From Flavobacteriales bacterium (GTDB taxonomy: Bacteria; Bacteroidota; Bacteroidia; Flavobacteriales_F; PHOS-HE28), in NCBI GenBank assembly GCA_016699575.1, contig CP064979.1, forward strand, positions 1,860,001 to 1,924,000: a stretch of DNA of 64,000 nucleotides. The letters are read 5' to 3'. Below the pieces are notes generated by a model. The model was not told where the DNA came from. It did not search any database and saw nothing but the letters and a program-made list of their open reading frames with translations. This document shows positions 9,636 to 17,549 of the stretch, one piece after another. The stretch's first letter is position 1. The number at the start of each line of letters is the position of its first letter. The position numbers and the translations under genes were made by a program.

Positions 9636-9708
9636 TGGGCCTGGTAGGACTTGAACCTACGACCAAGGGATTATGAGTCCCCTGCTCTGACCACTGAGCT
9701 ACAGGCCC
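9636..9708 (-). tRNA. tRNA with CAU anticodon (tRNA-Ile2 likely, elongator Met possible)
   Basis: The 73-nt cloverleaf on the minus strand has acceptor stem GGGCCTG/CAGGCCC, discriminator A, D-arm GCTCAGTGGTCAGAGC, anticodon loop CTCATAA (anticodon CAU), and T-arm GTAGG/TTCAAGT/CCTAC. The CCA is not encoded. The TGGTC variable region and GTTCAAGTCC T-arm resemble minor tRNA-Ile, which reads AUA after lysidine modification by TilS. Elongator tRNA-Met shares the anticodon, so the identity is a judgement. A -7-like box sits 15 bases upstream. Confidence 0.93.
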
Positions 9709-9722
9709 ATGAAATGAGGCGG

Positions 9723-9730
9723 CGAAAGTA
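9723..9730 (-). promoter_or_regulatory. Putative -7 box for the CAU tRNA
   Basis: Read on the minus strand the box is TACTTTCG, one mismatch from the Bacteroidota -7 consensus TAnnTTTG. It lies 15 bases upstream of the tRNA 5' end, the right place for a promoter of a stable RNA. Confidence 0.5.
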
Positions 9731-9738
9731 GCCGCCGA

Positions 9739-9746
9739 TAGTTTCG
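9739..9746 (+). promoter_or_regulatory. Putative -7 box for the HAD phosphatase gene
   Basis: TAGTTTCG lies 9 bases before the ATG at 9756. It forms a near-palindrome with the tRNA box on the other strand (CGAAAGTA ... TAGTTTCG), so the two divergent promoters overlap each other's upstream regions. Confidence 0.45.
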
Positions 9747-9755
9747 CGGCCCCTG

Positions 9756-10388
9756 ATGAAGAACGGCATTGACACCATCCTCCTCGATCTGGGCGGCGTG
9801 CTCATCGACGTGGACTACGAACGCACCGCACTGGAGTTTGCCGCGCTTGGTTTCCCCGATTTCGACCGGCTCTATAGCAAGGCTAAGCAGGACCACCTGT
9901 TCGACGGGTTCGAGACGGGCCACCTGAGCTCAGCCCAGTTCCGCGATGGGGTGCGACAGGTCGTGAGCCCCTTGTTGGATGATGCTACCATCGACCGCTG
10001 CTGGAACGCCATGCTGGGCAGCATACCACCGGAGCGCATGCAACTGGTGGAAGACCTTCGCTCCCGGTACCAAGTCCTTTTGCTCAGCAACACCAACGCC
10101 ATCCACGTGCCGGCCTTCTCGGACATCATCCGGCGGGAGAACGGCATCGCCGACTTCAAGAATTGCTTCCACGGTGCCTACTACAGTTGCGAGATCGGGT
10201 TGCGCAAGCCGCATGCGGAGGCGTTCCATCATGTGCTGAGGCTGCACGGGGCCGATCCTGCGCGCACGCTCTTCATCGACGATAGCATACAGCACGTGAT
10301 GGGCGCGCGGGAAGCTGGATTACAGGCGGAGCATTTGGAGCTGGCACAGGAAGTCGTGGTCCGACTGGTGGCGCGGCTGGAGCTCTGA
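9756..10388 (+). CDS. HAD-superfamily phosphatase (YihX-like)
   Basis: 210 residues. Motif I is LLDLGGVLID with nucleophile D11; the second Asp of the usual DxD is Gly, as in YihX-type sugar phosphatases. Motif II is LLLSNTNAIH, motif III contains GLRKPHAEAF with the conserved Lys, and motif IV is TLFIDDSIQHV. The helical cap between motifs I and II marks subfamily IA. YihX acts on alpha-D-glucose-1-phosphate, but substrate choice in this family is broad and cannot be read from the sequence. The protein is cytosolic. It is transcribed divergently from the adjacent tRNA. Confidence 0.85.
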   Translation: MKNGIDTILLDLGGVLIDVDYERTALEFAALGFPDFDRLYSKAKQDHLFDGFETGHLSSAQFRDGVRQVVSPLLDDATIDRCWNAMLGSIPPERMQLVEDLRSRYQVLLLSNTNAIHVPAFSDIIRRENGIADFKNCFHGAYYSCEIGLRKPHAEAFHHVLRLHGADPARTLFIDDSIQHVMGAREAGLQAEHLELAQEVVVRLVARLEL

Positions 10389-10567
10389 CCTCAAGAAACT
10401 GGCTGGCTCACGGGCCGTAGCCTGACAACCGCCAAATGCAACACATGTTGCGGCCCTTGCACGCAGTCCAGCGGCTTCAAGAGATATCAACACAGCTTGT
10501 CAAGGTTCAAAACCTTTCGTAGCGTTACCCTACTATTTCGGGGAGTATCACCAAAACACAAGTCGCC

Positions 10568-12453
10568 ATGAAGGCCTTATCACTGCTGGCCAGTTTCGCT
10601 TTCGCCTTGCTCTTTGGTTCTCTCAATGCCCAACCACCGAACAATCCGTGGACTAACGAGATTGCACCGCAGCATTGGAACACGATGTTCCTTTACAACA
10701 ACTGGGAGACCTGCCAAACGCAGACCTATCGTCTTGTCTTCCATGATGAGTTCAATGGTGATGAGGTGAACACGTCTAACTGGACGACCTACTTTCCTTT
10801 TTCGAATGACGGCTCAGACGAGTGCTTACCCTGTAGGTCGCAAGTGGGCGGGGGATCAAATTCGATTGTTCGTGATCACAACGTCATCCAAACCGGCGAT
10901 GGCCATCTCACGTTCCCCGGACCAACTATGAGCCAGGTTCTTGGTATGGTGCAAATGCCGACTACTCAACCGGCATCATTTACTCTAACCACCCATGGCG
11001 CTTCCGGAGGGGGAAGTTCGAGTTACGGTGCAAGATGCCGGATACGTACGCCGCCCCGATGTACTGGCCGGCTTTCTGGCTGTTTGGGGGCACGAGTTAT
11101 GACCCCCAGGGGTTCGCTACCGAGCTTGACGGCTTCGAGTTCTGTGGGAACCATATGAGCGACATCAAGACGTCACGGCATCGTTACTACGATAATGAAA
11201 GACATTCGGAAACCGCTTCATCGGGCATGGGGTTTTCTTCGAGTGGTGGGTTCCACACATATACACTCGAATGGGACTATTACTGGGTACGATGGTATGT
11301 CGACGGATCACTAGTAAGAGCCGCTCCCGGCATAATCACCGCATCTGGTACTACGATAAGCGGTTGCGATCCGCTTGGTGCCGGAACTTACTGGTGGCAT
11401 CCGTTGCACCCAAACAATGACGCCTACCTGCCTCTGCTGATAAGCACAGGCATGAGCAATAACTCTCAGCTGACTCCAGACCCTAACGACGATTCCTTTT
11501 GCCAGAGCAACTCTGATAATGACCCTCTGAGCTTCCCGCACGACATGGAAGTGGACTATGTCCGGGTTTGGCAACGAGACAACAATCTGTTCCTTCCTGC
11601 GTTATATTCCGGCATTACAACCGACTTGGTCGGACCCGAGGTGGTCTGCTTCGGGAGCCCCACGACGTATACAGTAGAGGGTCACTATGGTCACATTGCT
11701 TGGGAGGTGGGGCCCGGCCTTACCCTCTTGCATAAGAGCGACAACAGCATTGCAGTAATGGCCAACTCGGGTTTTAACGACATGAGCTACGTTCAAGCCG
11801 TTAGTTCGAACGCTGCAGAATCTTGGGGCAATGGGGCCTTTACTAAGGATGTGTGGGTTGGGAAGCCCAGGATTACGACTGCCTCCGTGGATGTTGCGCC
11901 TTGCGGCACCGACGTGACCATGGTGTGTCACATTGAGCCCAGTGACGGCTGGGGTGGTGACCATCGCTATTGGTTCGACGGGCAGCAGATTACCACTCAA
12001 GAGTACAATGGCGTTACATATCCCGTCGAGCCCTGGCACGCCATGGTTCACACGAACACTGGTGGTGCAACGGACTTTTGCGCCGTCTATCGCATGGAAA
12101 GCTCGAATCAATGCGGAACGGACTACTCCGTTGGTGTTAAGCGGGACGACTGCGTGATAGGTCCATGTGACATCATCAACCTGAACCATACAGAGTTGGC
12201 GCCTTTTTTCGAGCTCTCACCAAATCCTGTTGGCGGTGGTGGTGTGTTTACCGTAAAGGTCCTTGAGCCGCTGGAACGGGGTGTGGTAAGTCGTATTGTT
12301 GTTCGAGATGCGAACAATGTGATGCGGCTGCAACAAGAAGCGCCGGAAAGAGAAACGGTGGTCAGCGTAAATGGTTGGCCCTCCGGGGCCTATGGGGTCT
12401 ATATCGAACTACTGGATGGCCGAGTGGTTGTTCGATACGAAATACGGCTCTGA
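10568..12453 (+). pseudogene. Secreted GH16-family glycoside hydrolase with T9SS tail, frameshifted
   Basis: Two frames encode one protein. Frame 2 from 10568 gives a signal peptide (MKALSLLASFAFALLFG, ending LNAQ) and the start of the catalytic domain (VFHDEFNGDEVNTSNW) up to GDGHLTF. The rest continues in frame 1, where the bases just after the break read TNYEPGSWYGANADYSTGI and lead to MYWPAFWLFGG. The GH16 catalytic motif ELDGFE (E-x-D-x-x-E, bases 11122-11139) is intact. The switch is at the four-C run 10915-10918: one extra C restores the frame. The C-terminus (FELSPNPVGG ... YGVYIELLDGR) is a T9SS sorting domain. The intact protein would be about 628 residues and cut a beta-glucan or related polysaccharide outside the cell. 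A sequencing error, a real mutation or ribosomal slippage would all explain the break. Confidence 0.8.
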
Positions 12454-12476
12454 CCTCGCTTACCGTGGAAGCGCAT

Positions 12477-13178
12477 TTGAGAGCAGCGTTCTGTTCCGCA
12501 TGCTTCGTGTCGGGGGTTCTCTTCGCGCAGGATGCAGCCTTCGTTACTGCGAGCGTCGGCTCAGAGAGATGGCGAAGCACAAGAGATCACGGGTTGCGCA
12601 GGCTCGAAACTGAGCCCTGTTGGTTCAGCGAAATCGGCTTGGGGTGGGAAATCCGGATCGACCGCAATTCGGTGCTGCCAATCCAAGTCGGTCTCTCTCG
12701 GTCCGAGCTATCCATAGTCTCGTTGCAGGCGTTTCCTTTAGGCTACAAGTATGATTCGTTGACGGTGGAACTTTACCATATACCGATCGTGTTCCGTCCA
12801 GCATATCTAGGCTTGGCCGACGGTGTTAGGGTCGGACTCCGAGCCGGACTGGGCCTACCCATCGGCAATCGCGTCACCGGCATCTCCGAAGGGAGTTTGG
12901 CCAACGTTGACACACTCCAGGAGTTCAATGATCAACGCGGGGTGGATGGCTTTGGTGCTACACAGTTCGAGGTTGGTTTTGAGGCTGGTTGGCGATTTGC
13001 GCTATCCGAGAAGCTGACCCTCGACATCGGGGGTGCCTACTCACGAGGGTTGGTGCTCGAACCTGTTGGACAGGCATGGCTGCGACCCGAGTGCTTTCTG
13101 ATCACCTGCACACTTCTAAGAGTCACTCCGGGTTTCACGTTGATGGACACCAGCGGCGCGCCCAACTTGGAGTATTGA
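12477..13178 (+). CDS. Outer-membrane beta-barrel-like protein, hypothetical
   Basis: About 233 residues if the TTG at 12477 is used, which gives a credible signal peptide (RAAFCSACFVSGVLFAQ) ending in AQ. GTG at 12465 is an alternative. The frame also extends upstream to 12375, but that part overlaps the GH16 gene. The mature part alternates hydrophobic and polar residues with many aromatic and Gly residues (FEVGFEAGWRFALSEKLTLDIGGAYSRG), as in small barrel proteins. It starts just after the GH16 stop, so the two may be co-transcribed. No family is recognised. Base composition is lower in GC than the flanks, like the GH16 gene. Confidence 0.6.
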   Translation: MRAAFCSACFVSGVLFAQDAAFVTASVGSERWRSTRDHGLRRLETEPCWFSEIGLGWEIRIDRNSVLPIQVGLSRSELSIVSLQAFPLGYKYDSLTVELYHIPIVFRPAYLGLADGVRVGLRAGLGLPIGNRVTGISEGSLANVDTLQEFNDQRGVDGFGATQFEVGFEAGWRFALSEKLTLDIGGAYSRGLVLEPVGQAWLRPECFLITCTLLRVTPGFTLMDTSGAPNLEY

Positions 13179-13215
13179 ACCTAGAGGAACTAAGCTACCC
13201 AACAGGCGACCGGAA

Positions 13216-14223
13216 TCAATAGTTCCGGCCCACCGCCTTCAACAGCCCCTTCGCCACCAATAGCTCCGCGATCTGCACCGCATTGGTGGCCGCGCCCTTG
13301 CGCAGATTGTCCGCCACGATCCATAGGTTGAGCGTGCAGGGCTGCGATTCGTCGCGGCGAAGGCGGCCCACCAGCACCTCATCGCGGTTGTTGGCCAATA
13401 GCGGCATGGGGTATTCGTCCTTGCCGGGTTCATCGAGCAACAGGATGCCGGGTGCTTCACGCAACAACTGGCGCACCACCTCCAGATCGAACTCCTTGCT
13501 GAACTCCACGTTCACGGCTTCGCTGTGGCCGCCGGTCACCGGCACGCGCACGGCGGTGGCCGTCACGCGGATCGAAGGGTCGAGGATCTTCTTCGTCTCG
13601 TTCACCAGCTTCATCTCCTCCTTGGTGTAGCCGTTGTCGGTGAAGACATCGCAGCGCGGGATCACGTTGCGGTCGATGGTGAACGGGTAGGCCATATCGC
13701 CCTTCACGCCGTTGCGCTCGTTCTCCATTTGAGCCACCGCTTTCTGGCCGGTGCCCGTGACGCTCTGGTAGGTGCTCACCACCACACGCTGCACGCCGTA
13801 TGCCTTGTGCAACGGCGCCAAGGCCAACACCATCTGTATAGTGCTGCAGTTGGGGTTCGCGATGATCTTGTCCGCAGCCGTAAGCTGGTGACCATTGATC
13901 TCCGGCACTACCAGCTTCTTGGTGGGGTCCATGCGCCACGCGCTGCTGTTGTCCACTACCACTGTGCCCACTTCGGCGAACCGGGGGGCCCACTCCAATG
14001 AGGTGGTGCCACCCGCCGAGAACAGCGCCAGGTCGGGTGCTGAGGCCACCGCTTGGGCCATCGTCACCACTGTGTGGTCCTTCCCCCGGAACCGCACCGT
14101 TTTGCCCTCGCTCTTATCGCTCGCCACGGGCAGGAAGACATCCACCGGGAAGTTGCGCTCTTTGAGCACCTTCATCATAACACCGCCCACCAGACCGGTG
14201 GCACCTACTACCGCGACTTTCAT
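13216..14223 (-). CDS. asd: Aspartate-semialdehyde dehydrogenase
   Basis: 335 residues, the family length. The N-terminal MKVAVVGATGLVGG binds NADP, SSAWRMD follows, the catalytic cysteine is C126 in NPNCSTIQM, and the catalytic base is H233 in VTGGHSEAVNVEF. It reduces aspartyl phosphate to aspartate semialdehyde, the branch point to lysine, methionine, threonine and cell-wall diaminopimelate. The frame is open upstream, but the ATG at 14221-14223 gives the conserved start. It is divergent from the lamin-tail protein gene, 55 bases apart. No leader peptide or riboswitch is visible in that gap. Confidence 0.96.
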   Translation of the reverse strand: MKVAVVGATGLVGGVMMKVLKERNFPVDVFLPVASDKSEGKTVRFRGKDHTVVTMAQAVASAPDLALFSAGGTTSLEWAPRFAEVGTVVVDNSSAWRMDPTKKLVVPEINGHQLTAADKIIANPNCSTIQMVLALAPLHKAYGVQRVVVSTYQSVTGTGQKAVAQMENERNGVKGDMAYPFTIDRNVIPRCDVFTDNGYTKEEMKLVNETKKILDPSIRVTATAVRVPVTGGHSEAVNVEFSKEFDLEVVRQLLREAPGILLLDEPGKDEYPMPLLANNRDEVLVGRLRRDESQPCTLNLWIVADNLRKGAATNAVQIAELLVAKGLLKAVGRNY

Positions 14224-14278
14224 GCGAACCTTGCTTCCTTTGATGGCGGCCGAAGCTATTACCTTGTCCGCAGCACGA

Positions 14279-16879
14279 ATGCCGATGGCACGTCCCTTTC
14301 CGACCTTCCTCGCAGCGCTTGGCTGCTTGTTCCTGAGCGCATCGGTGTGCGCCCAGTTCGCCGACGATTTCAGCGACAACGACTTCACCAACGGTGTAGT
14401 TTGGGCGGGCAGCACCACGCTCTTCACCGCTGCAACGGGACAGCTGCAGAGCCAAAGCCCAGGAGCCGCCAACTACTATCTGAGCACGGCCAGCTCCTCG
14501 TCCACTAACGCGCAATGGGAGTGGTTTGCCAACCTGAAGTTCAGCACCAGCGGGGCCAACTACGCCGACATGTACCTGATGAGCAGCGCAGCCGACCTGG
14601 CCAGCGGCGTCAACGGCTACTTCGTGCGCATGGGCGGCACGCAGGACCGGTTGGAGCTGTTCCGCAGCGACGCAGGCACGAACATTTCGCTGCTGGCCAG
14701 CGCGGACGGCATCGTGAACAGCAGCACGGACAATCCGTTCAAGATCCGGGTGACGCGCGATGCCGCGAACAACTGGACACTGCTTTACGATGATGGTGCT
14801 CTTGGCTCGTTCACTTCCGCCGGAACGGTGCTCGACGCCACGTACAATACCAGCACGCACTTCGGTGTGCGCATTGAACAAAGCACGGCAGCCAGCGCCG
14901 TGAACAATCACTTCTTCGACGACTTCAGCGTGGGCGCCATCCCGGTGGACCTGGCACCGCCGAGCGTGATGAGCGTGACCGCCATCAGCGCTACGCAGGT
15001 GGATGTGCAGTACGACGAGGCGCTCGACGCGGGGGCCATCGGGACCTACGACATCATCCCGTTCATCGGCGTGAGCGCGCAACTACAGGACGGCATTGAT
15101 CCAGCATTGGTGCACGTTACACCCTCCATCGCTCTGACGAGCGGTAATACGTACTCGCTGCTATCGAGCGGTGCCGAGGATGCCGCAGGCAATGCGGCTG
15201 GTGCTGCTTCCACGGACTTCACGTTCATCATCCCCGCAGTGGCCGGGCCACGCGATGTGGTGATCAACGAGATCATGGCCGACCCCTCGCCGACCGTCGG
15301 TCTTCCGGATGCAGAGTTCGTGGAGATCCACAACCCCACGACGGATGCCTTCGACCTGGCGGGATGGATCATCACGGACGGTAGCACCAACGGCGTACTG
15401 CCCGCCTTCAACCTGCTGCCGGGAGCCTATGCCATCCTCACGGACGACGCCAATGCCGCGTTGTTCCCAGGCTTCGGCGATGTGTTGAGCATCGCATCGT
15501 TCCCCTCGCTCAACAACGATGGCGATCCATTGGAGCTGAAGGACGATGGCGGTGTTGTGATCGATGCAGTGGCATACGACATCGCTTGGTACAACGATGA
15601 CGCGAAGGATGACGGTGGCTGGACCTTGGAACAGAAGAACCCCGGCACGCCGTGCAGTGGTGGTACCAATTGGAGCGCGAGCACCGCAGGCGCCGGAGGA
15701 ACACCCGGCACGGCCAACAGCATCCTGAACACAACACCGGACGTTCAGCCACCATCGCTCGTAAGCGTGCAGGTGAACAGCACCACGTCCATCACCTTGG
15801 TGTTCAACGAGGAGATGAACGCGGCATCCTTGGTGGCCGGCACCTACTCCATCGCTCCCGCGATCACTGTCGTGAGCGTAACCGCCGGCGCACCTCCCGT
15901 GACTTCCGCCACACTTGTCCTTGGCCAACCGCTGGTGGTAGGGCAGCAGTACACGATCTCCGTGACCAGCGTTAGCGATTGCCCGGGCAATACCATCGGC
16001 AGTTCCAATACCGCAACGTTCGCCCTGCCCGAACCGGCTTCACCCGGCGATATCGTGATCAACGAAGTGCTCTACGACCCGCGCGTGGGCGGCTACGACT
16101 TCGTGGAACTCTACAACGCTTCCTCCAAAACGCTCAGCCTCGCCGACCTCAAGCTTGCCAACGAGGAGAACGGCACCATATCGAACATCACGGCCATTAC
16201 AACGCAAGCCGTGCTTCTTCTGCCCGGCAAATACATAGCGATAACCGAGAACACAGCGAACATCACGGCCGAGTATCCACTGGGCCATACCGACCGCTAT
16301 TTCCAAACGGATATTCCGAGCTACAACAACGGGGATGGCACCGTGGTGCTCATGGACGTGGATGGCGACACCCTTGACCTGTTCCGCTACAACGATGATC
16401 TGCACTTCGAGCTGCTCAACAGCACTGAGGGTGTGAGCTTGGAGCGCATCGACCCGGCCCGGCCCAGCAGCGACAACACCAACTGGCATAGCGCCGCGGA
16501 AGCCGTCGGTTCGGCCACCCCTGGATATCGCAACTCCCAGTACAGTGCAACGGATGCGCCGACCGGTGAGCTGGTCATCGACCGCGCCATCTTCTCGCCC
16601 GACAACGACGGTTTCGAAGACGTGCTCACCATGGCGTACCGATTTGACCAAGCGGGCTTCATGGGCAACATCATCATCTACGATCAGAGCGGCCGCGAGG
16701 CGAAGAAGCTGATGCAGAACGAACTGCTGGGCACCACGGGCAGCATCAGCTGGGACGGCATCCTGGACACCAACGAGAAGGCACGCATGGGCCCTTACAT
16801 CGTGGTCTTCGAAGTGTTCGATCTGGCCGGGAACGTCGAGACCTACCGCAAAACAGTGGTGTTGGCGCACAAGCTGTAA
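14279..16879 (+). CDS. Secreted lamin-tail-domain protein with Ig-like domains and gliding-type C-terminus
   Basis: About 866 residues. The ATG at 14279 starts a signal peptide (FLAALGCLFLSASVCAQ); 14285 is an alternative. Residues about 20-220 form a jelly-roll region (DDFSDN ... HFFDDFSVG). A bacterial Ig-like domain follows (PSVMSVTAISATQVDVQY), then a lamin-tail domain (INEIMADPSP ... EFVEIHNP), a second Ig-like domain (PSLVSVQVNSTTSITLVF) and a second lamin-tail domain (INEVLYDPRVGGYDFVEL). The end (FSPDNDGFEDVLTMAY ... GPYIVVFEVFDLAG) resembles FlgD/CHU_C-type tails used with T9SS. The architecture is common in Bacteroidota surface proteins of unknown function. Longer upstream frames are antisense to asd and were discarded. 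Confidence 0.85.
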   Translation: MPMARPFPTFLAALGCLFLSASVCAQFADDFSDNDFTNGVVWAGSTTLFTAATGQLQSQSPGAANYYLSTASSSSTNAQWEWFANLKFSTSGANYADMYLMSSAADLASGVNGYFVRMGGTQDRLELFRSDAGTNISLLASADGIVNSSTDNPFKIRVTRDAANNWTLLYDDGALGSFTSAGTVLDATYNTSTHFGVRIEQSTAASAVNNHFFDDFSVGAIPVDLAPPSVMSVTAISATQVDVQYDEALDAGAIGTYDIIPFIGVSAQLQDGIDPALVHVTPSIALTSGNTYSLLSSGAEDAAGNAAGAASTDFTFIIPAVAGPRDVVINEIMADPSPTVGLPDAEFVEIHNPTTDAFDLAGWIITDGSTNGVLPAFNLLPGAYAILTDDANAALFPGFGDVLSIASFPSLNNDGDPLELKDDGGVVIDAVAYDIAWYNDDAKDDGGWTLEQKNPGTPCSGGTNWSASTAGAGGTPGTANSILNTTPDVQPPSLVSVQVNSTTSITLVFNEEMNAASLVAGTYSIAPAITVVSVTAGAPPVTSATLVLGQPLVVGQQYTISVTSVSDCPGNTIGSSNTATFALPEPASPGDIVINEVLYDPRVGGYDFVELYNASSKTLSLADLKLANEENGTISNITAITTQAVLLLPGKYIAITENTANITAEYPLGHTDRYFQTDIPSYNNGDGTVVLMDVDGDTLDLFRYNDDLHFELLNSTEGVSLERIDPARPSSDNTNWHSAAEAVGSATPGYRNSQYSATDAPTGELVIDRAIFSPDNDGFEDVLTMAYRFDQAGFMGNIIIYDQSGREAKKLMQNELLGTTGSISWDGILDTNEKARMGPYIVVFEVFDLAGNVETYRKTVVLAHKL

Positions 16880-16902
16880 TGCCTGCTCCTGCCCTTCGAG
16901 AT

Positions 16903-16910
16903 TACTTTTG
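16903..16910 (+). promoter_or_regulatory. Putative -7 box for the toxin-antitoxin pair
   Basis: TACTTTTG is an exact match to TAnnTTTG. It lies only 4 bases before the ATG at 16915, which would give a leaderless or nearly leaderless transcript and supports 16915 over the upstream ATG at 16879. Confidence 0.5.
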
Positions 16911-16914
16911 GGAC

Positions 16915-17133
16915 ATGAGCACAGCGGACCTCTTGGTCAAGATCAACTCCCTTCCGGCCGACCTGAAGAAGGAGTTGAGCGACTTCATCGATCGGCTTCT
17001 GGTGCGCGCCAAGAAGTCCCCCTCCCCAACAACCCCAACGAAACAGCGACGCCAGTTGGGGCTACTGAAAGGCAAGATCCATATCCCGGATGATTTCGAT
17101 GAGCCCCTGGAGGACTTCAAGGATTACATGTGA
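16915..17133 (+). CDS. Antitoxin, DUF2281/VapB-like
   Basis: 72 residues. The N-terminal helix region MSTADLLVKINSLPADLKKEL is followed by a basic linker and the C-terminal stretch LLKGKIHIPDDFDEPLEDF, which is characteristic of DUF2281 antitoxins: the acidic tail neutralises a PIN toxin. The frame reaches back to an ATG at 16879 overlapping the previous stop, but family alignment and the perfect -7 box favour 16915. Its stop overlaps the toxin start (TGATG), so the two are coupled. Like other antitoxins it may also repress its own promoter. Confidence 0.85.
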   Translation: MSTADLLVKINSLPADLKKELSDFIDRLLVRAKKSPSPTTPTKQRRQLGLLKGKIHIPDDFDEPLEDFKDYM

Positions 17134-17543
17134 TGCGCCCCTCATACGGCAAGCATCTCCATGTGCTGCTCGACACGCACGTGTTGTTATGGGCGATGAC
17201 CGATGACAAACGCCTGAGCCCAGCCGCACGAGACATCGTCACGGATAAGAACCATTATGTGGTCATCAGCATCGTGTCGTTGTGGGAGGTGGCCATCAAG
17301 TCATCCATTTCAAAGCTCGACTCAAGGGTAACGTTGCGACAGTTCAAGAACAGTCTAGTGCAGTTCGAGGTGGATCTTCTCGATATGGATACCGACCACA
17401 TCGAGTCATACACCACCCTGCCACTTCACCATCGCGACCCCTTTGACCGCATGCTCATTGCCCAAGCAAAGCACGAGGGCCTGCACATCCTTACCGCAGA
17501 CCCGGCCTTCAAACTATACGACGTGAACGTGCTCGATATCTGA
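17133..17543 (+). CDS. PIN-domain toxin, VapC-like ribonuclease
   Basis: 136 residues. PIN-domain acidic residues are visible in LLDTHVLLWAM (first Asp), SLWEVAIK (Glu), and HHRDPFDRMLIAQA (Asp pair), followed by ILTADPAF with the fourth Asp. The order LDTH - WE - RDPFDR - TADP is that of the Sll0205-type PIN subgroup, which pairs with DUF2281 antitoxins. It would cleave RNA when the antitoxin is degraded. A GTG at 17130 in the same frame is possible, but the ATG at 17133 forms the usual TGATG coupling. uvrC follows 6 bases later and may be read through from this module. Confidence 0.88.
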   Translation: MRPSYGKHLHVLLDTHVLLWAMTDDKRLSPAARDIVTDKNHYVVISIVSLWEVAIKSSISKLDSRVTLRQFKNSLVQFEVDLLDMDTDHIESYTTLPLHHRDPFDRMLIAQAKHEGLHILTADPAFKLYDVNVLDI

Positions 17544-17549
17544 GCGGTC

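Noticed and set aside
9636..9708. Annotating the CAU tRNA as initiator tRNA-Met
   Set aside because: The acceptor stem begins with a paired G-C rather than the mismatch typical of bacterial initiator tRNA, and the anticodon stem lacks the three G-C pair signature.
10519..10560. Promoter-like TATTTCG before the GH16 gene
   Set aside because: Only partial match to TAnnTTTG with no -33 element at proper distance; it was left out as a feature.
13895..14278. N-terminal extension of the lamin-tail protein frame
   Set aside because: It runs antisense to asd and lacks a signal peptide; the signal peptide begins at 14279 or 14285.
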